From assembly GCA_005408345.1 (NCBI GenBank), contig SEMN01000100.1, forward strand, positions 1,181,501 to 1,245,500: a DNA stretch of 64,000 nt. The letters are read 5' to 3'. The number at the start of each line of letters is the position of its first letter. Positions within the stretch are counted from its first letter, which is position 1. The notes under the pieces were generated by a model. That model saw nothing but the letters and a program-made list of their open reading frames with translations. It was not told the DNA's origin and ran no database searches. Positions 25,501 through 35,413 of the stretch are shown here, piece by piece. This DNA is from Macquaria australasica (Eukaryota; Chordata; Actinopteri; Centrarchiformes; Percichthyidae). The translations under genes were made by a program, and so were the position numbers.

Positions 25501-28500
25501 CCATGGTTAATCAATTTTATGCTCTGTGTGTATCTGTGTGTTTCTGTGTGCTTTTGTGTGTATGTGTGTGGCTGTTTGCTTGAACCCAGGACTCAGGGAT
25601 TGATATTGGCGATATCTCTGAGAGGAAGGCTCTGAGGAAGAGGCTGCAGTGTAAAACTTTCCGATGGTACCTGGTCAACATCTACCCTGAGATGAGGATG
25701 TACAGCGACACCATCGCATATGGAGTAGTAAGCTGCCGCCGCCGCCGCCACCACCTCCCTCTTCATCCCAAATTCAGTGTCTGCAAAAGCCAAAACAAGG
25801 CTAAACCGTGCCTGAGCAAATCATTTTAATCCCTTGTGCTGGGATCTGGATGGCTGCTGTCAGCAACACAAACAGTTCACAAAGAGGAGGTTTGCTGCAG
25901 AGACTTTGACTCTTTCCTTCTCACCTCAGAAGTTACTGAAAAACAATTTTCTTTTGGATTAATGTGATGTACGTCCATACATAGATAAATGTAGATTAAT
26001 TGAAGCTTATTTCAAATAAAGATGTAGTATATCCCACTAGAGGGCTTTGCAGCTGAATTGTATTAGTCAGAGAAGCCAGAGAAACTGACAGAAACACTGC
26101 TAGCATGCCCTGTTGGCTATTTGCCCATTCCTAGTTGTTCTCAAACAGCTTTATTTCCACGGTCCTCCCACCTCACATCACTGTGATGCACCCTAATACA
26201 CAGTGACACACAGGCTGCAGTATTATGGCACCGCTTTCTATGTTGTATGGATGGGTTTTTTTTCTTGTACAAACTGACAAATGGTGGATGGATGTAGTGA
26301 GGAAAGAGGCCGGCCTCATTACATTCATTTCTCCGAGTTAGCTGACCTCATTATTCTATATTTGCGACGTGCATCTGATGGGCTAGTCAGTCATGGTGGT
26401 TTGAGGAGTCATTACTAGCCATGCCACTAGCATGGATAAAAATGATTTTAGTTGGCAAAAACTTGCTTCACATTTCCAAAGAATGTGTGTTTGAGGTCTA
26501 ATGTATTCATTTCTCCCTCATCCTCCACCTCCTGATCTAAAGATGGGGTGAGGGAGGTGCAGGTGGAGGCCAACTGTCCTCTGCAGCTCTGTATCTCACT
26601 CCATGCTGTAACGCTGCGTATTCGCAAAGCCATGCCCATGTTACAGCAGTACAATCAAATCTGAAGGTTTTGTGTAACGTATTACATTTCATTCAGAAAT
26701 ACATCACATTACAGAAGCTGAAGACGCTCTAAATGTTGTTTCCCTGTGACTTAAGATAAGATAAGATTAGAACTTTATTAATCCCGAGGGGAATTGTTGT
26801 GCAGCAGTTGCAGTACAAAGTAGGAAAGGAGTGCAAATATAAACTATCAAATTTCAATAAGGTGCAAATCCAAAATCTACACAATGCCAAAATATGAACA
26901 GGTTAATGGTAAAGATCATTCTTGGTGAGTTGCATATACAAGTAGATATGTATGAGAAGTGGCATAGCCATGTTCTGTATGTACTACTGTATATCAAATC
27001 TGAAGTACAGGTAGGTACAGGTAGGTGTAAGTGACTAATCTTGTCCCTGCAGGTGTCACATAATTTAAAATTTTTTCACTCTCCTAGAAATGTTTAGAAC
27101 TGAGCTGTTGCACGGGACCATGTGGATTTACTGATTATCAGATAGAAGGAGACTTCTCCTAAGCCAATGGGGAGCTGAATCATCCCTAGCTGTGTTCTTC
27201 TGATCTCACATCTTTACCTAATTCACTCCCGACACAAACCACCGTCCCTGGAGCTCCCTGCGGTGCAGTTTGTATCATGCAATCAGGCAGACCTTTGTCA
27301 TGATGCGCATGAATAACCCTCTGGGGTAGTCTGAGTCATGTTCATCAAGTGTAACGCTTCTGATTAACATTTTTATAAAGCAAAAATGAATTCAAGAGAA
27401 TGCAGAGTATGATTCATGTTTCGAACCGCTCAGGCCTCGCTTCTTCTGTATGTTCTGTAAATATCCTTTAACATGTATATTCTCTTTATGTGAATCTCAG
27501 AGAATATGCCGGGCTGATGCTGGTATTAGATGGTTACTGTGGGATATAAAAATCTTTCTCCTTTCTCTTTTTCAGTTCATAACTCCTGTCCAAACTCACA
27601 CAGTCTTGTGGGTACATTTTCATATTAACAGCGAGCACGGCAGCAAGCAGTTAATGTTTGGATAATAGTTTCTTTTCCCCCGTGGAGGAAATAATGTACT
27701 GCAGAGTTGAAGAGAGCAGGTGGTAGATGCAGCTTCTTCACTCTCACCTTGCTTTGGCAGTGGATAATTTTTATCCGTGGACTGGATGCTACTCAGGAAT
27801 TATCTGTTACTATTATTCATGGTCCATTAAAATGTTCAAAAAGCTGCACAGCCTCTCTCCAGTACACAATGTTTTACTCACCTCACCAAACGTTTTCAGC
27901 TATCTTTCCCTCAACAGGCTGGTGTCTAAGGTTGTTTTCGGTTTTCTTATAAAACATACAGTCCATTAATCAGTCGTGTGACTTATAGATCACCATCAAC
28001 ACTAAGCATACAAGACGTTATCATCAAGAGAAACATAAATGACCATAAATGCAAAATATATAATATTACAACCATGTTTTCAGGATATTTCTTTTAGCAA
28101 ATACAATCTTTCATCTTAACCCATCAATGGGTAAAATGGTTGAATATCAATTTTTCAATACAAAGCAAGAAATTCTGTATTCTGTATATCCAAATCTCTT
28201 TCATCTCTAAGAATTTATGGATAACCTCTAACTAATTTCAAAGTCTGTCTTAAAGCCCCTGAAAACTTCAAAATGTTTCTATAATATTATATATTTATGA
28301 CAAAATAAGCAGCAATAAAAGAAAAAAAAAGGTATTAGGTATTATTTATTAAGAGTTCAACACTACAAAACTGAGCTAATCTGCTTCATCAGGACTGTGT
28401 GGGTGTGGTTTGATCAGATTTGATTGACAGTCGCCTGGCAACCCACCAACTGACGACAGATTCTGATTCAAGTGTTGCTAAATCCTGATTGGTGCATTGA

Positions 28501-31500
28501 AATATGTGACATCGCCTATTCCCGATTGAGCCCCGCCCACTTCAAACCAATGAGAAGAGCAGAAAAAAACACAAATACAGAAATCTGTGAAATAATGATA
28601 ACTGTTATAACTTTGGCAGAAAATAGCATGTTCACGCAGGACCTCATCGCTTTCAGGGCTTTTAACACATCCAGCCTGTAAGAAAATGTCTAATTGTTCT
28701 CAAAAAAAAATCCTGTTTTGAGAGCAAATATAATCCAGCAGAAACAGAGTCCTTTGAAAGAGGTGCTCCCTTTGTTTCCTTTCAGTGCTCTTCATTGCGG
28801 TGAGGTGAGTAAAGCGTGGTGTACCGGAGAAGAGTTGATCAGCACGTTTTAATTGTCATGGACTTGAATTGAAGCTCGCTGGTTCCCAAAGTCAGAAACC
28901 ATTATTCATAGTAGCATACAAACTCACAGGGTATCAAAAGTTTATATGAACAACTTAATCTAATGCACACTTTTACCTGATTATGACTTATATCTGGGTT
29001 CGTTTTTGTGCATGAAAACACTGTCATATTACTGATTTGACCCTCAGAAAATTCATATCTTTTGTTTCTTTCTTCTGTGTTTGTGACTGTGTTTTGTTTT
29101 TCTTTGTCTATCAGCTGAAAAACTCTCTGAAGATTGATCTGTGTCTGGACCAGGGGCCCGACAATGACAACGTCCCCATCCTGTATCTCTGTCACGGGAT
29201 GACACCTCAGGTTAGAGCAGCGTGTAGCGTACAGCCAGATTTAATATATCCCCTCTGTTTTATTTCCATCTTGGGTTTTTCTTGCTCAATAAAACCTGTT
29301 CCATCTTGAAGAAAAATAACTCGCCTTTCCTCTGCTTTCAGATTGGATCAAACTCAGTATCTTTACCTCATAAAACAGGATCAGGTTTTCTATCTTGCCC
29401 TTTACACAAACAGCCCTCCATGTTTTTAAATACATATTAAACTCGCCTCCATTTTTCATACACCTCCATTTAGGGGTGACACGTCCCAACTGAATCCAGC
29501 TCAGAATAAAATGCCGCATTATTGACGAAACACACACCTGAACGTTTGTCTCTGTCTCCAGTTTTCTTCAGTTTAATGTCAAGAGGTCTGCTTTCTTATT
29601 ATCACGCAGACATTTAAAAGATTAAAGAGTAAAACAGTTAAACATTCAGATTCAGACACGCAGCCTGAAAGATGTCGGGTTTATTTCAACCGTTGGTTTA
29701 TTATATGTGTTTTTCATCAGTCAATGTCTTTAAAACCGTATCTCTGGACTACTTGTTCAGGATATATCTCAGCCTAAATAACAGGGAGTTTAAGTGTCTT
29801 CAAATGTTAGCGCAGCTTGATTAACATTTACTTTCTCCAGCCTCTTGCAGCTCCTATCGATCCCTTCATCCCATTATGTCTGAGCAGATTGTTTTCTGAG
29901 ATTGTTTAACCTTGCTGTGGCAGTTGTAAACTTGTCTTATAGAGTGAGGCTTGATCTCACAGTATCCCTCTCGATTCAAATGAATCTATTGGACGTTTCA
30001 CACTCATTACGCCTGTATTGATATTCACACCACAGTGCAAATTAAAACTGATTCGGAAGAAATCTGTGTAATCTTAGTAACACGTTTTCCTTAAAAAATT
30101 CATAAGTCAGCTTCCGCAGCCCATTCTGAGACCTAGATAACTTTAAAACTCGCTAATTATAAATTTGTTATATGCTATAAATCTCTCATAAATGCAGGCA
30201 TTTCAAACAAAGGATTGGAGTAGCACCAGCATTCCTAATGAGATTAGGGATCTTCTCTGCAAGACAAATCTAGTCTGCTCTATTTTTATGTTTCAGTTAC
30301 ATCATCGAGAGGAATTAGTCCCTGGATTGCCTCTATAATGATACATGTATATAGACTGTTGCAACTGTTTGCTGGAGTCAGTCAAAATGTGCCATTGTAA
30401 GTGCCAGCTATACATTTCACTGATTTGCCTTGGGGAGAGCTGGACTTTGTATCCGTGATGCTGCGGTAAAAGTACATTAACGTGCTAAAAGAAAATTGCA
30501 CAGGCACACATGAAAGGCAGGGTGTTACAAAGCTTACAATCCAACACATGACTGACTTTACAAGAAGAGCATGTTGTCAGCAAACATACTGCACAGCACT
30601 TCAGCTCAAGCAAGTAATAAAACATACTGACTTAAGCACAGCAACAAGAGAGACCACAGCCACATACGGCCTGGCAGCCTGCGCTGCTCCAAAAATGAGC
30701 AGCACAAATAAAAATAAAAATATTAAAAAATCACACTCGTCAGACTGTTTAACGTCTGGTGTGAAGGAGGCGGGAGGCTGTCTGGGCGTTAGAGAGTAAG
30801 AGTAAAAAAGGAAAAGTAAGACAAGCAGCAGAATAAGCAAACATGGCCCTGATTTTTTTTATTCTTAATAAAAGAAAATATCTTAGGGTGCTTTTACAGC
30901 TAACGGGGGTGCTGAGTCAGAGACTTTATGTACAGAAATGTATAGACTTCTATGCTCCCCCATACTCTTGTTTCACCTATCATTTGGATTCTGCAAACCA
31001 ATTAATGTGTCCTCCCTTGGTTACTTTCCACCTCTGTTAGATGCACATATACAGTACATCCTTGTTTATCACTCTGTGTGCGCTACACCAAACTAAAGCC
31101 AGCGTCACGCCAGTAGCACCGCTCTGTCTGTAAATACAGTCGACAAATTCTCTCTCTCGTGTTTTTACCACTAAGCCCTTTTCTTTTTGAATACACTACA
31201 TGCTTCTCCTGCTTTATTCCTGCAAATGATTTTCAGTTTTTGACAGCTTCATATGGGCAAGCAACTGCCCTTGAAAAAAACTGTTGGAAGGGATTCCACA
31301 AGTCTTTGGGTTTTCTCCCCATTCCTGAATTAATAATGAGCTTCTTTTGTGTGCCTTGCCTTGTCTTTTCTTGTCCTCCATTCAGTCGGGAGAGCTGTAT
31401 AAATATGCATATTTAGTTTATGTAGATCAACCTCATAGATGTCTCTTTCATACCCAAGACAACCCAAGAGGAAGCCTTATTTGCTGCATAGTTTATTACC

Positions 31501-34500
31501 TGTATGGTCATATACAGCTCTGGAAGGGCCAATATCTAAATGTCAACCCCAGCAGTTTGAACGTACAGCACAGCCCTACGCACTGTTTGTTCATAGCAGG
31601 ATGTGGTGTTTCTTGCAGAATGTGTACTACACCAGTACTCAGCAGCTCCACATCGGGCTCCTGAGTCCCACCGTTGACGACGACGACAACAAGTGCCTGG
31701 TGGACGTGAATAGCAGACCGCGCCTCATCGAGTGCAGCTATGCCGCAGCCAAACGCATGAAGCTCCACTGGCTCTTCATTCAGGTGACGACCCATGACAC
31801 TGTCCCCACACACGGTCAGAAAACACAAGGTTAACATTCAGTTTTCTGTTTATATTCAGCCTCAGTGAAGGTCATTTGTTGAATGTGACAGGAAAACCAA
31901 CTGTGGAGCTTTTAATCAAGTGGTTTAATTTACTGTTTGACCGGAGTTCCCCTCAATCCTGCAACTCATTCAGACATGAAGAGTCATTGAAACTTAATGA
32001 TTGTCTTTTTTCATTAGCGGCTCTGTGCTTGCAAAGTGTGCTTTAACAGAACAAGCAGCCACCTCACAAAATGCCCCATGACAGCGGGTGAATTGGATTT
32101 ACTGCATGCTTTGATTTGGGCTCAAAAGACCTCATATTGTTGTCTGTTATGCTGTCAGTGCAGTTGTAATTATAGATTTTATTCCTCTTTTAGCCAATGT
32201 GTGTATGTATAAAAGTATGTGTGTATGTATAAAAGCCCAAATGTTCATCATATTAGATGCTTGTTATAAGGAGTACAAAATTCTTTTGACTAAATGAGGG
32301 CCAGCCCTCAATGATTTGAGTTTAAATGACGGCATTATGTCACTTCTGGACTGCCGCTACATGTGTTTCTATTTGGTTTTACAGCGTAATGGGCACAAAG
32401 TGTGAAAAGGTTTTATATGCTTGAACTCATATGTCACATATCCTCACACTGAACTTTAAGTGGTTATTTTTGTTAACTTTCTATAATTCAGTAAGTAGGA
32501 TGGGGACGTATCAGCAAGGCTGGCGCATATTACGTCTGAAATATGGCATCAATTATTGACACAGTTTTGACTGCACATGGACAAAGTGTCAAGCTCAAGC
32601 AGAAATAGATTGTTGTGACGCAGCCATAGCAACTTTGGGGGACGGAGCAATGTACAAATTAAAGAGTGAGTGAGAGTTTTTTTTTTAATCTTAATTCAAA
32701 TGTTGCATCATTCTGCAGAAAACCTGATTAACTGAAGATATTTTTAATCTGTTAATGGCTTCACTTCCCTTATCCACTGTAAAAAACCTCTTATTATCCA
32801 CGAAGAAGTAACTTTCATAAGCCCTAATTTGTGAAAGAGCTTGCATGTAAAGATTAGTCATGTGTTTTTAGGTTCTGATTTTTCTGATTAGAAAAGCAAA
32901 CATATGTTCAGTGGGTGGGACTGTATGGTTTGTTTTGCTTGTGTGTTTTGTGGGTATGTGTGGGTATTGTTCTATATATAGCTTAGTAGATTTAATGTAA
33001 ACAGCATCCTAAATCAATATAACAACCTTCCCACATGCTATATGCACACATGTACATTCATTATCCAACTCCTGGAGGCTGTTTTAAGAAGCAGCACCAA
33101 GATGTTATATAGATAACTTGGCTGAGTAAAACCCGGAGCCGCTCCTTTTACCACCTCATGTTCCAGATTTGCAGGGATTCTGGGTTTTACTTTGACCTTG
33201 TTACAGGCCTCTGAATCACCGCCCACATCTTCCGATTTGTTCAGCGATTCAAATAGGTCTGGTGTTGTGCTAATGGCCTGCTGTTTCCTCCGGTTTGAGA
33301 AATATTCTATAGATTGAAATACAGCTGTACAGGTTGTTGTAAGTCGACTTACAAAAATAACAACTGTTAACAAACGTTAACTGCTCTTAGCAACTGCTAC
33401 CGAAGCTTCTCTGTCGACAAAATGAATATGTCACTTGATTAGTTAGGCCAAAACAAAACAAAATAAGCCCCCAGTGACACAGAAATCAGCTAACATGATC
33501 ATAATGTTGGACCAAATTAATGAAGTGAAACAAATTACCCAGATAACTCGGTAAACCCCATTCTTGGAGCAGACCCCTCCTCTATATCAGGGATTTTCAA
33601 AGTCTGATCACTCAGTCCGTTACACCGTCGATAAAAGAGCATCCTGGTCCTGCTAAAACAACAACAATAGTAACTAGATCTGCCAGCAAGTAAACTGGGG
33701 TCACACCACTCAAAACCACAGATGCACTGACCAGGAGGCCATCTCTGAATAGGGCTTAAACAGGTACTTTAACACGCGTTTGTTTGAGTCCCTTGGCAGG
33801 CTCAGGTGCTCTCCTGCAGTGCACACTGGCAAGATCTGCTCCAGCCAATGAACATATTTTTCATGTGTCTCCTACTCTGCTGTTACTGAAAGGCAAAAAT
33901 AAATATAGTGAGTTCTTTTTCACATTCTCGTTCCCTGTCAATTTACATAATGACTGACCTTTCAAACAGCAACTTGTTGTTTCAGAAGCTTTCAACCACA
34001 ATTTGTGGCCCTTCTCAGCAGATGGAGTTGCTCAGCTGTCACGGAGATGGTTTTAAGATGCTATCAGATCAAAGAATACAATAATCTCATAATCTCTGCA
34101 GTTCACAACTCAGCAGAGAGCTGGTGTGCCCAGAGTGTGTATTCAATAAACAATAGGATCTGAAACGAATCTGGCTTTATGTAGTTGATACCCTTTTTTT
34201 TTTTAAATGGCTTGATTGCCCCATTTACTACTTTTATGGTCTGGCTCAGGACGCTGCTACACAGTGGTCCATAAATGCCCACTTTCAGCAGTTATTACCA
34301 ATCTGTTATCTATAAAAAAAAAAGTGTCTCTTGGACCTCACAGACAGGCCAAACTCTTGTGAAAATACAGAAAGAATAATTTAGTTCACAGTCTGTACAA
34401 CCTGTCCAGTCCTTAGGTCTTTTTCCTCCCACATCCCTCTGCATTCCTCTCATGGTTTATGGAGAGAGCTCCCTCCTCATAGCTCTCTCCACACTGTATT

Positions 34501-35294
34501 GACTGATGAAGGCCTCCTCTTCAGTCACTTGCCCTTGGTCAGCCGTGACACTGTAATGAGAAAATCCTGCCTCGTTTCATCAGGACATGCTGGAATATTT
34601 TTGCTGAGCTGATGCGCTCACTCTGTTCAGGCAACAGCTGTCATATGTTGGACCTTACTTTTGCTCTTCCTCCAGGCATATTTCTCATCTGCCAATAAAT
34701 TAAATAATTGATTTGAACAATATTGTTATGGCTCTGAAACATGATAGGAGGTTTTCGTGTGCTTCATGCCTTTGTTTCAGTTTCTCTTCCACCTCAATAC
34801 CAGATGTTTTTGTCTGTTTTGTTTTTGTGTCTCGTTGTACTCTTTTGATTCTTTTCATCCGGCGTATTCTCTCAAAATCTTGGCCTTGCTAGGGATAAAG
34901 CTAATGAGTACACTGGCAATTGCACTGTTGTGTTTTGCCTTGAAACCATGTTGATGCTATCTGGTGGGCCCAATGAGGATGGTAGTGTGAATCAGCCAAA
35001 AACGCCCAGAGCTCAGGGCGCTTCAGCAGCTCACATCCGTATCCATTCACAGCAGTGTGGGTTTAAAGGAGGCAAGTTATATTGTGCACACAAATTGTTC
35101 TTCTGGAGCCCGGCACAATTTTAACCAGCCTGCTTTTATCTTTTCAGGGAGGATCCATTCAGAACAGGAAATCAAAGAGATGCCTAGAGCTTGTAGCGAG
35201 CAGTGACAATGACTTCGGCTACCAACTGGCTCTGCAGAAATGCACTGGACAGAAATGGTTCATCACAAACGTGTTGTTTAGCAGCTCCTTATGA
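1341..35294 (+). CDS. galnt8: GALNT8-type polypeptide N-acetylgalactosaminyltransferase, 3' eight exons (5' partial)
   Basis: Family role: type II Golgi membrane enzymes that transfer GalNAc from UDP-GalNAc to Ser/Thr, starting mucin-type O-glycosylation. Eight exons join in frame to give 408 residues plus stop, roughly the C-terminal two thirds of a protein that is about 637 residues in human GALNT8. Visible in order: the DAH (DxH) metal/sugar-nucleotide motif, the YGGEN motif with VWQCGG, the IAHIERAHKPY and AEVWMDEFK segments, then a ricin-B-type lectin domain with CLDQG, CLVD and a terminal QKW. The lectin part (HGMTPQNVYYTS, TVDDDD, ECSYA, KRMKLHW, IQNRKSKRCLEL) matches what I recall of GALNT8 rather than GALNT9, 17 or 18. 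Canonical GalNAc-transferases have WGGEN; the Tyr version is seen in the GALNT8/9/17/18 group, whose transferase activity is weak or disputed. Which teleost paralogue this is cannot be decided here. The gene starts outside the window. Confidence 0.93.
1525..2723 (+). other. galnt8: Intron between exons A and B
   Basis: Intron of 1,199 bp, GTGAGT to TTTGAAG. It contains a long fold-back repeat (about 1915-2360, listed separately). The remainder is AT-rich and shows no coding or other recognisable feature. Confidence 0.85.
1915..2360. repeat. Fold-back (long inverted) dispersed repeat
   Basis: The left arm (about 1915-2090) and right arm (about 2160-2360) are imperfect reverse complements. They share the blocks AGCTTAGCTTAGCATAAAGA / TCTTTATGCTAAGCTAAGCT, a CAGGGGGAAACAGCT-type core, and ATCAATCTTCTCATCTA against its complement near 1940. 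Single-arm relatives occur at about 38455-38665, 44015-44215 and 61290-61455, so it is a dispersed family. The GCTAGCTGTTTCCCCC core is, from memory, very common in percomorph genomes. The family name is not certain. Confidence 0.8.
2724..2921 (+). CDS. galnt8: galnt8 exon B: catalytic domain
   Basis: 198 nt. It completes the Trp codon of the GWAEP motif, which is conserved after DxH in GALNTs. It then encodes RIKEDRTRIISPSFDNI, a YDTFEIEEYPLSAQGFDWEL segment and WHKGNKSAPI. The donor is GTAAGT at 2922. The last two bases (CA) start a codon finished in the next exon. Frame continuity with exon A supports both boundaries. Confidence 0.93.
3197..3308 (+). CDS. galnt8: galnt8 exon C: YGGEN motif exon
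   Basis: 112 nt encoding PALIGCFVVDRLYFEEIG, LLDEG and MEVYGGENVELGIR, ending in phase 0 at a GTGAGT donor (3309). The only AG available as acceptor is at 3195-3196, after a C-rich run. Using it gives ...APIHPALIG, whereas relatives read ...SPALIG, so the conserved Ser codon appears to have been taken into the acceptor. The 3' boundary is certain. The 5' boundary is very likely but non-standard for the family. Confidence 0.9.
7210..7560 (+). repeat. LTR-like dispersed repeat
   Basis: A T/C-rich block with a TATA-like CTATTTATAC at 7378-7387 and, about 100 bp downstream, a poly(A) signal AATAAA at 7488-7493, followed by CTGCACTTGGGTCCTC. This order (T-rich promoter, TATA, poly(A) signal, C-rich tail) is typical of solo LTRs, and the final motif is one I associate with common teleost repeats. 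Termini and target-site duplications were not found, so the class is tentative. Confidence 0.4.
12316..12584 (+). repeat. tRNA-headed SINE
   Basis: Begins GGGGCGGCTGTGGATCAGG, an A-box-like head. It carries a Pol III B-box AGTTCGATCC at 12371-12380, then a body reading CACATGTCGAAGTGTCCTTG. It ends in a tail of the type CTTTGGATAAAAGTGCTATA. Head, B-box and tail in this order are those of widespread fish SINEs. It was probably Pol III transcribed when mobile. The copy is fairly well preserved. Confidence 0.8.
15044..15300 (-). pseudogene. THAP-domain repeat fragment, copy 1
   Basis: On the minus strand from ATG at 15169 the frame reads MPKSCCVVGCATNRVKN, then LSFYKVPNQKTEFLRRQKW, the start of a THAP zinc-finger domain (C2CH DNA-binding module: MPxxC, C/VGC and the FxxP/W region). 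It stops at 15044, before the second Cys-His pair and the AVPTIF box, so the domain is incomplete. About 130 bp upstream of the ATG is shared with copy 2 (near 17085-17340), so this is a dispersed repeat, not a lone gene. THAP domains are found in P-element-type transposases and in many derived fish genes. Confidence 0.6.
15839..15900 (+). promoter_or_regulatory. Candidate core promoter: CRE-like site plus TATA box
   Basis: TGATGTCA at 15839-15846 is followed 20 bp later by CTATAAATAGG (TATA box core 15867-15874). Transcription would be expected to start about 30 bp downstream, near 15897-15900. The equivalent position in the first tandem copy (near 15400) reads CTACATACAACC and has no TATA box, so only the second copy has this arrangement. 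This is sequence-level inference. Confidence 0.45.
15941..16100 (+). ncRNA. Candidate structured RNA: 160-nt nested hairpin
   Basis: The following segments are perfectly complementary and strictly nested: CCCCACA 15945-15951 with TGTGGGG 16088-16094; TCAGAGG 15955-15961 with CCTCTGA 16078-16084; GAGTTGAG 15967-15974 with CTCAACTC 16056-16063; CGCTGACG 15976-15983 with CGTCAGCG 16020-16027; CCAGAG 15988-15993 with CTCTGG 16000-16005, closed by a 6-nt loop. The base CCT/AGG (15941-15943, 16098-16100) also pairs. The block is much more GC-rich than its surroundings and lies 67 bp after a TATA box. I do not recognise it as a known RNA. It could instead act as DNA (fold-back) or be fortuitous. Confidence 0.4.
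17085..17340 (-). pseudogene. THAP-domain repeat fragment, copy 2 (broken)
   Basis: Same repeat and same orientation as at 15044-15300. From ATG near 17209 (minus) it reads MPKDSCVVGCTTNRVKN and then reaches a stop. The break coincides with a short perfect palindrome (AGCTCATAAAA, 2-nt loop, TTTTATGAGCT, 17125-17148) that copy 1 lacks. The shared upstream region includes GTGTGGGCGGGACTTAAATG. It is not functional as a THAP protein. Confidence 0.55.
18312..18689 (-). mobile_element. Possible LINE reverse-transcriptase C-terminal relic
   Basis: On the minus strand an open frame of 125 codons ends with AMEQSQSGQCYPSLPLANLK followed by THLLKKYL. This faintly recalls the 'WNSLP...FKTHLF' ending of L2/Rex-type reverse-transcriptase ORFs, with the alignment apparently shifted between frames. 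No catalytic RT motif is present. Weak call. Confidence 0.25.
19270..19490. repeat. Dispersed repeat, family with copies at 55.9 and 62.3 kb
   Basis: The segment CTAGGGATGGCAGTG..., CCACTTTGGT..., TGTTGGGTGGATTGCCAT and the GTTAGCAT runs recurs in the opposite orientation at about 55895-56385, and part of its family at about 62290-62600. No TIR, poly(A) tail or coding sequence was recognised. It is a common type of fish interspersed repeat. Confidence 0.65.
20974..21600 (-). pseudogene. Unrecognised decayed coding-like stretch
   Basis: The minus strand shows three successive partial frames that together read like one frameshifted protein: FCSDGETLKQTVSQVGQQLR in one frame, SLLRCLKHVLANKQKPFITS with VAYCVLDCEEGVPMVKNV in the next, then RLRTLVQGSLETFHNCG with SIQQMV in the third. 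The composition (amphipathic, few simple repeats) is more protein-like than the surrounding shadows. I do not recognise the family. It might be a processed pseudogene or transposon remnant. Confidence 0.25.
22088..22273 (+). CDS. galnt8: galnt8 exon D: catalytic loop exon
   Basis: 186 nt in phase 0, after AAACCAG and before GTGAGT (22274). It encodes VWQCGGSVEVLPCARIAHIE, then RAHKPYTEDLTSHVRRNALR, VAEVWMDEFK and SHVYMAWNIPME. The His in IAHIE is the expected third metal ligand. The flexible loop is shorter than in GALNT1/2-type enzymes and lacks their Gly-rich PGG segment. Confidence 0.96.
22274..25589 (+). other. galnt8: Intron between exons D and E
   Basis: 3.3-kb intron. It contains the hAT-like element at 24585-25329. 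22280-24580 is AT-rich with no recognisable gene. A short run of alternating TGTG lies just before the acceptor at 25589. Confidence 0.85.
24585..25329. mobile_element. Non-autonomous hAT-like element
   Basis: 745 bp bounded by imperfect inverted ends (CAGTGGTGGAGGACGTACTC at the left, the complement of CTGATGGGAGGTGACCGAG at the right). It is flanked by an 8-bp direct duplication, GGTAACCT (24577-24584) and GGTAACAT (25330-25337), with one mismatch. Eight-bp target duplications are typical of hAT transposons. The interior (AAGTAAAAGTACTCAT, TACTTGAGTAAATGTACT) is a well-known teleost repeat type; a related copy lies at about 42525-43100. No transposase is encoded. Confidence 0.65.
25590..25727 (+). 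CDS. galnt8: galnt8 exon E: end of catalytic domain and linker
   Basis: 138 nt, phase 0 at both ends, acceptor TGAACCCAG, donor GTAAGC at 25728. It encodes DSGIDIGDISERKALRKRLQ, CKTFRWYLVNIYPEMRMY and SDTIAYGV: the Y-rich end of the transferase domain and the linker into the lectin domain. The codons just before the donor (GGAGTAGTAAG) leave only the GTAAGC donor as a good match. Confidence 0.95.
25728..29114 (+). other. galnt8: Intron between exons E and F
   Basis: 3.4-kb intron. It begins with a short GCC-rich run just after the donor. At about 26750-27060 it holds a block starting TAAGATAAGATTAGAACTTT with ATTAATCCCGAGGGG, which resembles the 3' part of a common fish LINE-like repeat. A TTAA-flanked element lies at 28254-28661. 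Nothing coding was seen. Confidence 0.8.
28254..28661. mobile_element. TTAA-flanked non-autonomous element, copy 1
   Basis: TTAA at 28250-28253 and 28662-28665 flank a 408-bp block whose ends are imperfect inverted repeats (AAGCCCCTGAAAAC at the left; GCTTTCAGGGCTT at the right). Related sequence is found at 46931-47217, in opposite orientation and also between TTAA sites, and at about 41261-41460. TTAA duplication is the signature of piggyBac-type insertion, but the terminal sequence is not diagnostic. No coding capacity. Confidence 0.5.
29115..29210 (+). CDS. galnt8: galnt8 exon F: start of lectin domain (alpha repeat)
   Basis: 96 nt (32 codons), acceptor TCTATCAG, donor GTTAGA at 29211. 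It encodes LKNSLKIDLCLDQGPDNDN and VPILYLCHGMTPQ. CLDQG is the CLD motif of the first ricin-B repeat. The donor is weaker than the others, but the frame and homology are clear. Confidence 0.95.
29211..31618 (+). other. galnt8: Intron between exons F and G
   Basis: 2.4-kb intron of AT-rich sequence ending in GTTTCTTGCAG. No mobile element or gene was recognised. Confidence 0.85.
31619..31783 (+). CDS. galnt8: galnt8 exon G: lectin domain (beta repeat)
   Basis: 165 nt (55 codons), donor GTGACG at 31784. It encodes NVYYTSTQQLHIGLLSP, TVDDDDNKCLVDVNSRP and RLIECSYAAAKRMKLHWLF. The TVDDDD run, CLVD and LHW are among the clearest GALNT8-specific features. Confidence 0.96.
31784..35147 (+). other. 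galnt8: Intron between exons G and H
   Basis: 3.4-kb intron, GTGACG to TTTTATCTTTTCAG. It has short T and A runs near 32670, 34190 and 34315. No gene or well-defined mobile element was recognised. Confidence 0.85.
35148..35294 (+). CDS. galnt8: galnt8 last coding exon (gamma lectin repeat and stop)
   Basis: 147 nt including the TGA at 35292-35294. It encodes GGSIQNRKSKRCLEL, VASSDNDFGYQLALQKC and TGQKWFITNVLFSSSL. QKW is the QxW motif of the third ricin-B repeat. The acceptor is CTTTTCAG, and the ending matches the length expected for GALNT8. Confidence 0.95.
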   Translation, partial: GGSIQNRKSKRCLELVASSDNDFGYQLALQKCTGQKWFITNVLFSSSL

Positions 35295-35371
35295 TCGACT
35301 CCTGAAAGGAAATCTGCAGTGAATAGCACACCGGACTGGAGGGAGTTGTTTCTTTTGTGTGCACATGTGTA

Positions 35372-35413
<42 letters not shown>

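Noticed and set aside
31439..31837. Frames of 105-131 codons overlapping galnt8 exon G in other frames and on the minus strand
   Set aside because: They are shadows of the real exon, which is the part matching GALNT8 and bounded by splice sites.
33038..33373. 111-codon minus frame
   Set aside because: No recognisable family; it lies within an intron without fitting splice sites or conserved motifs.
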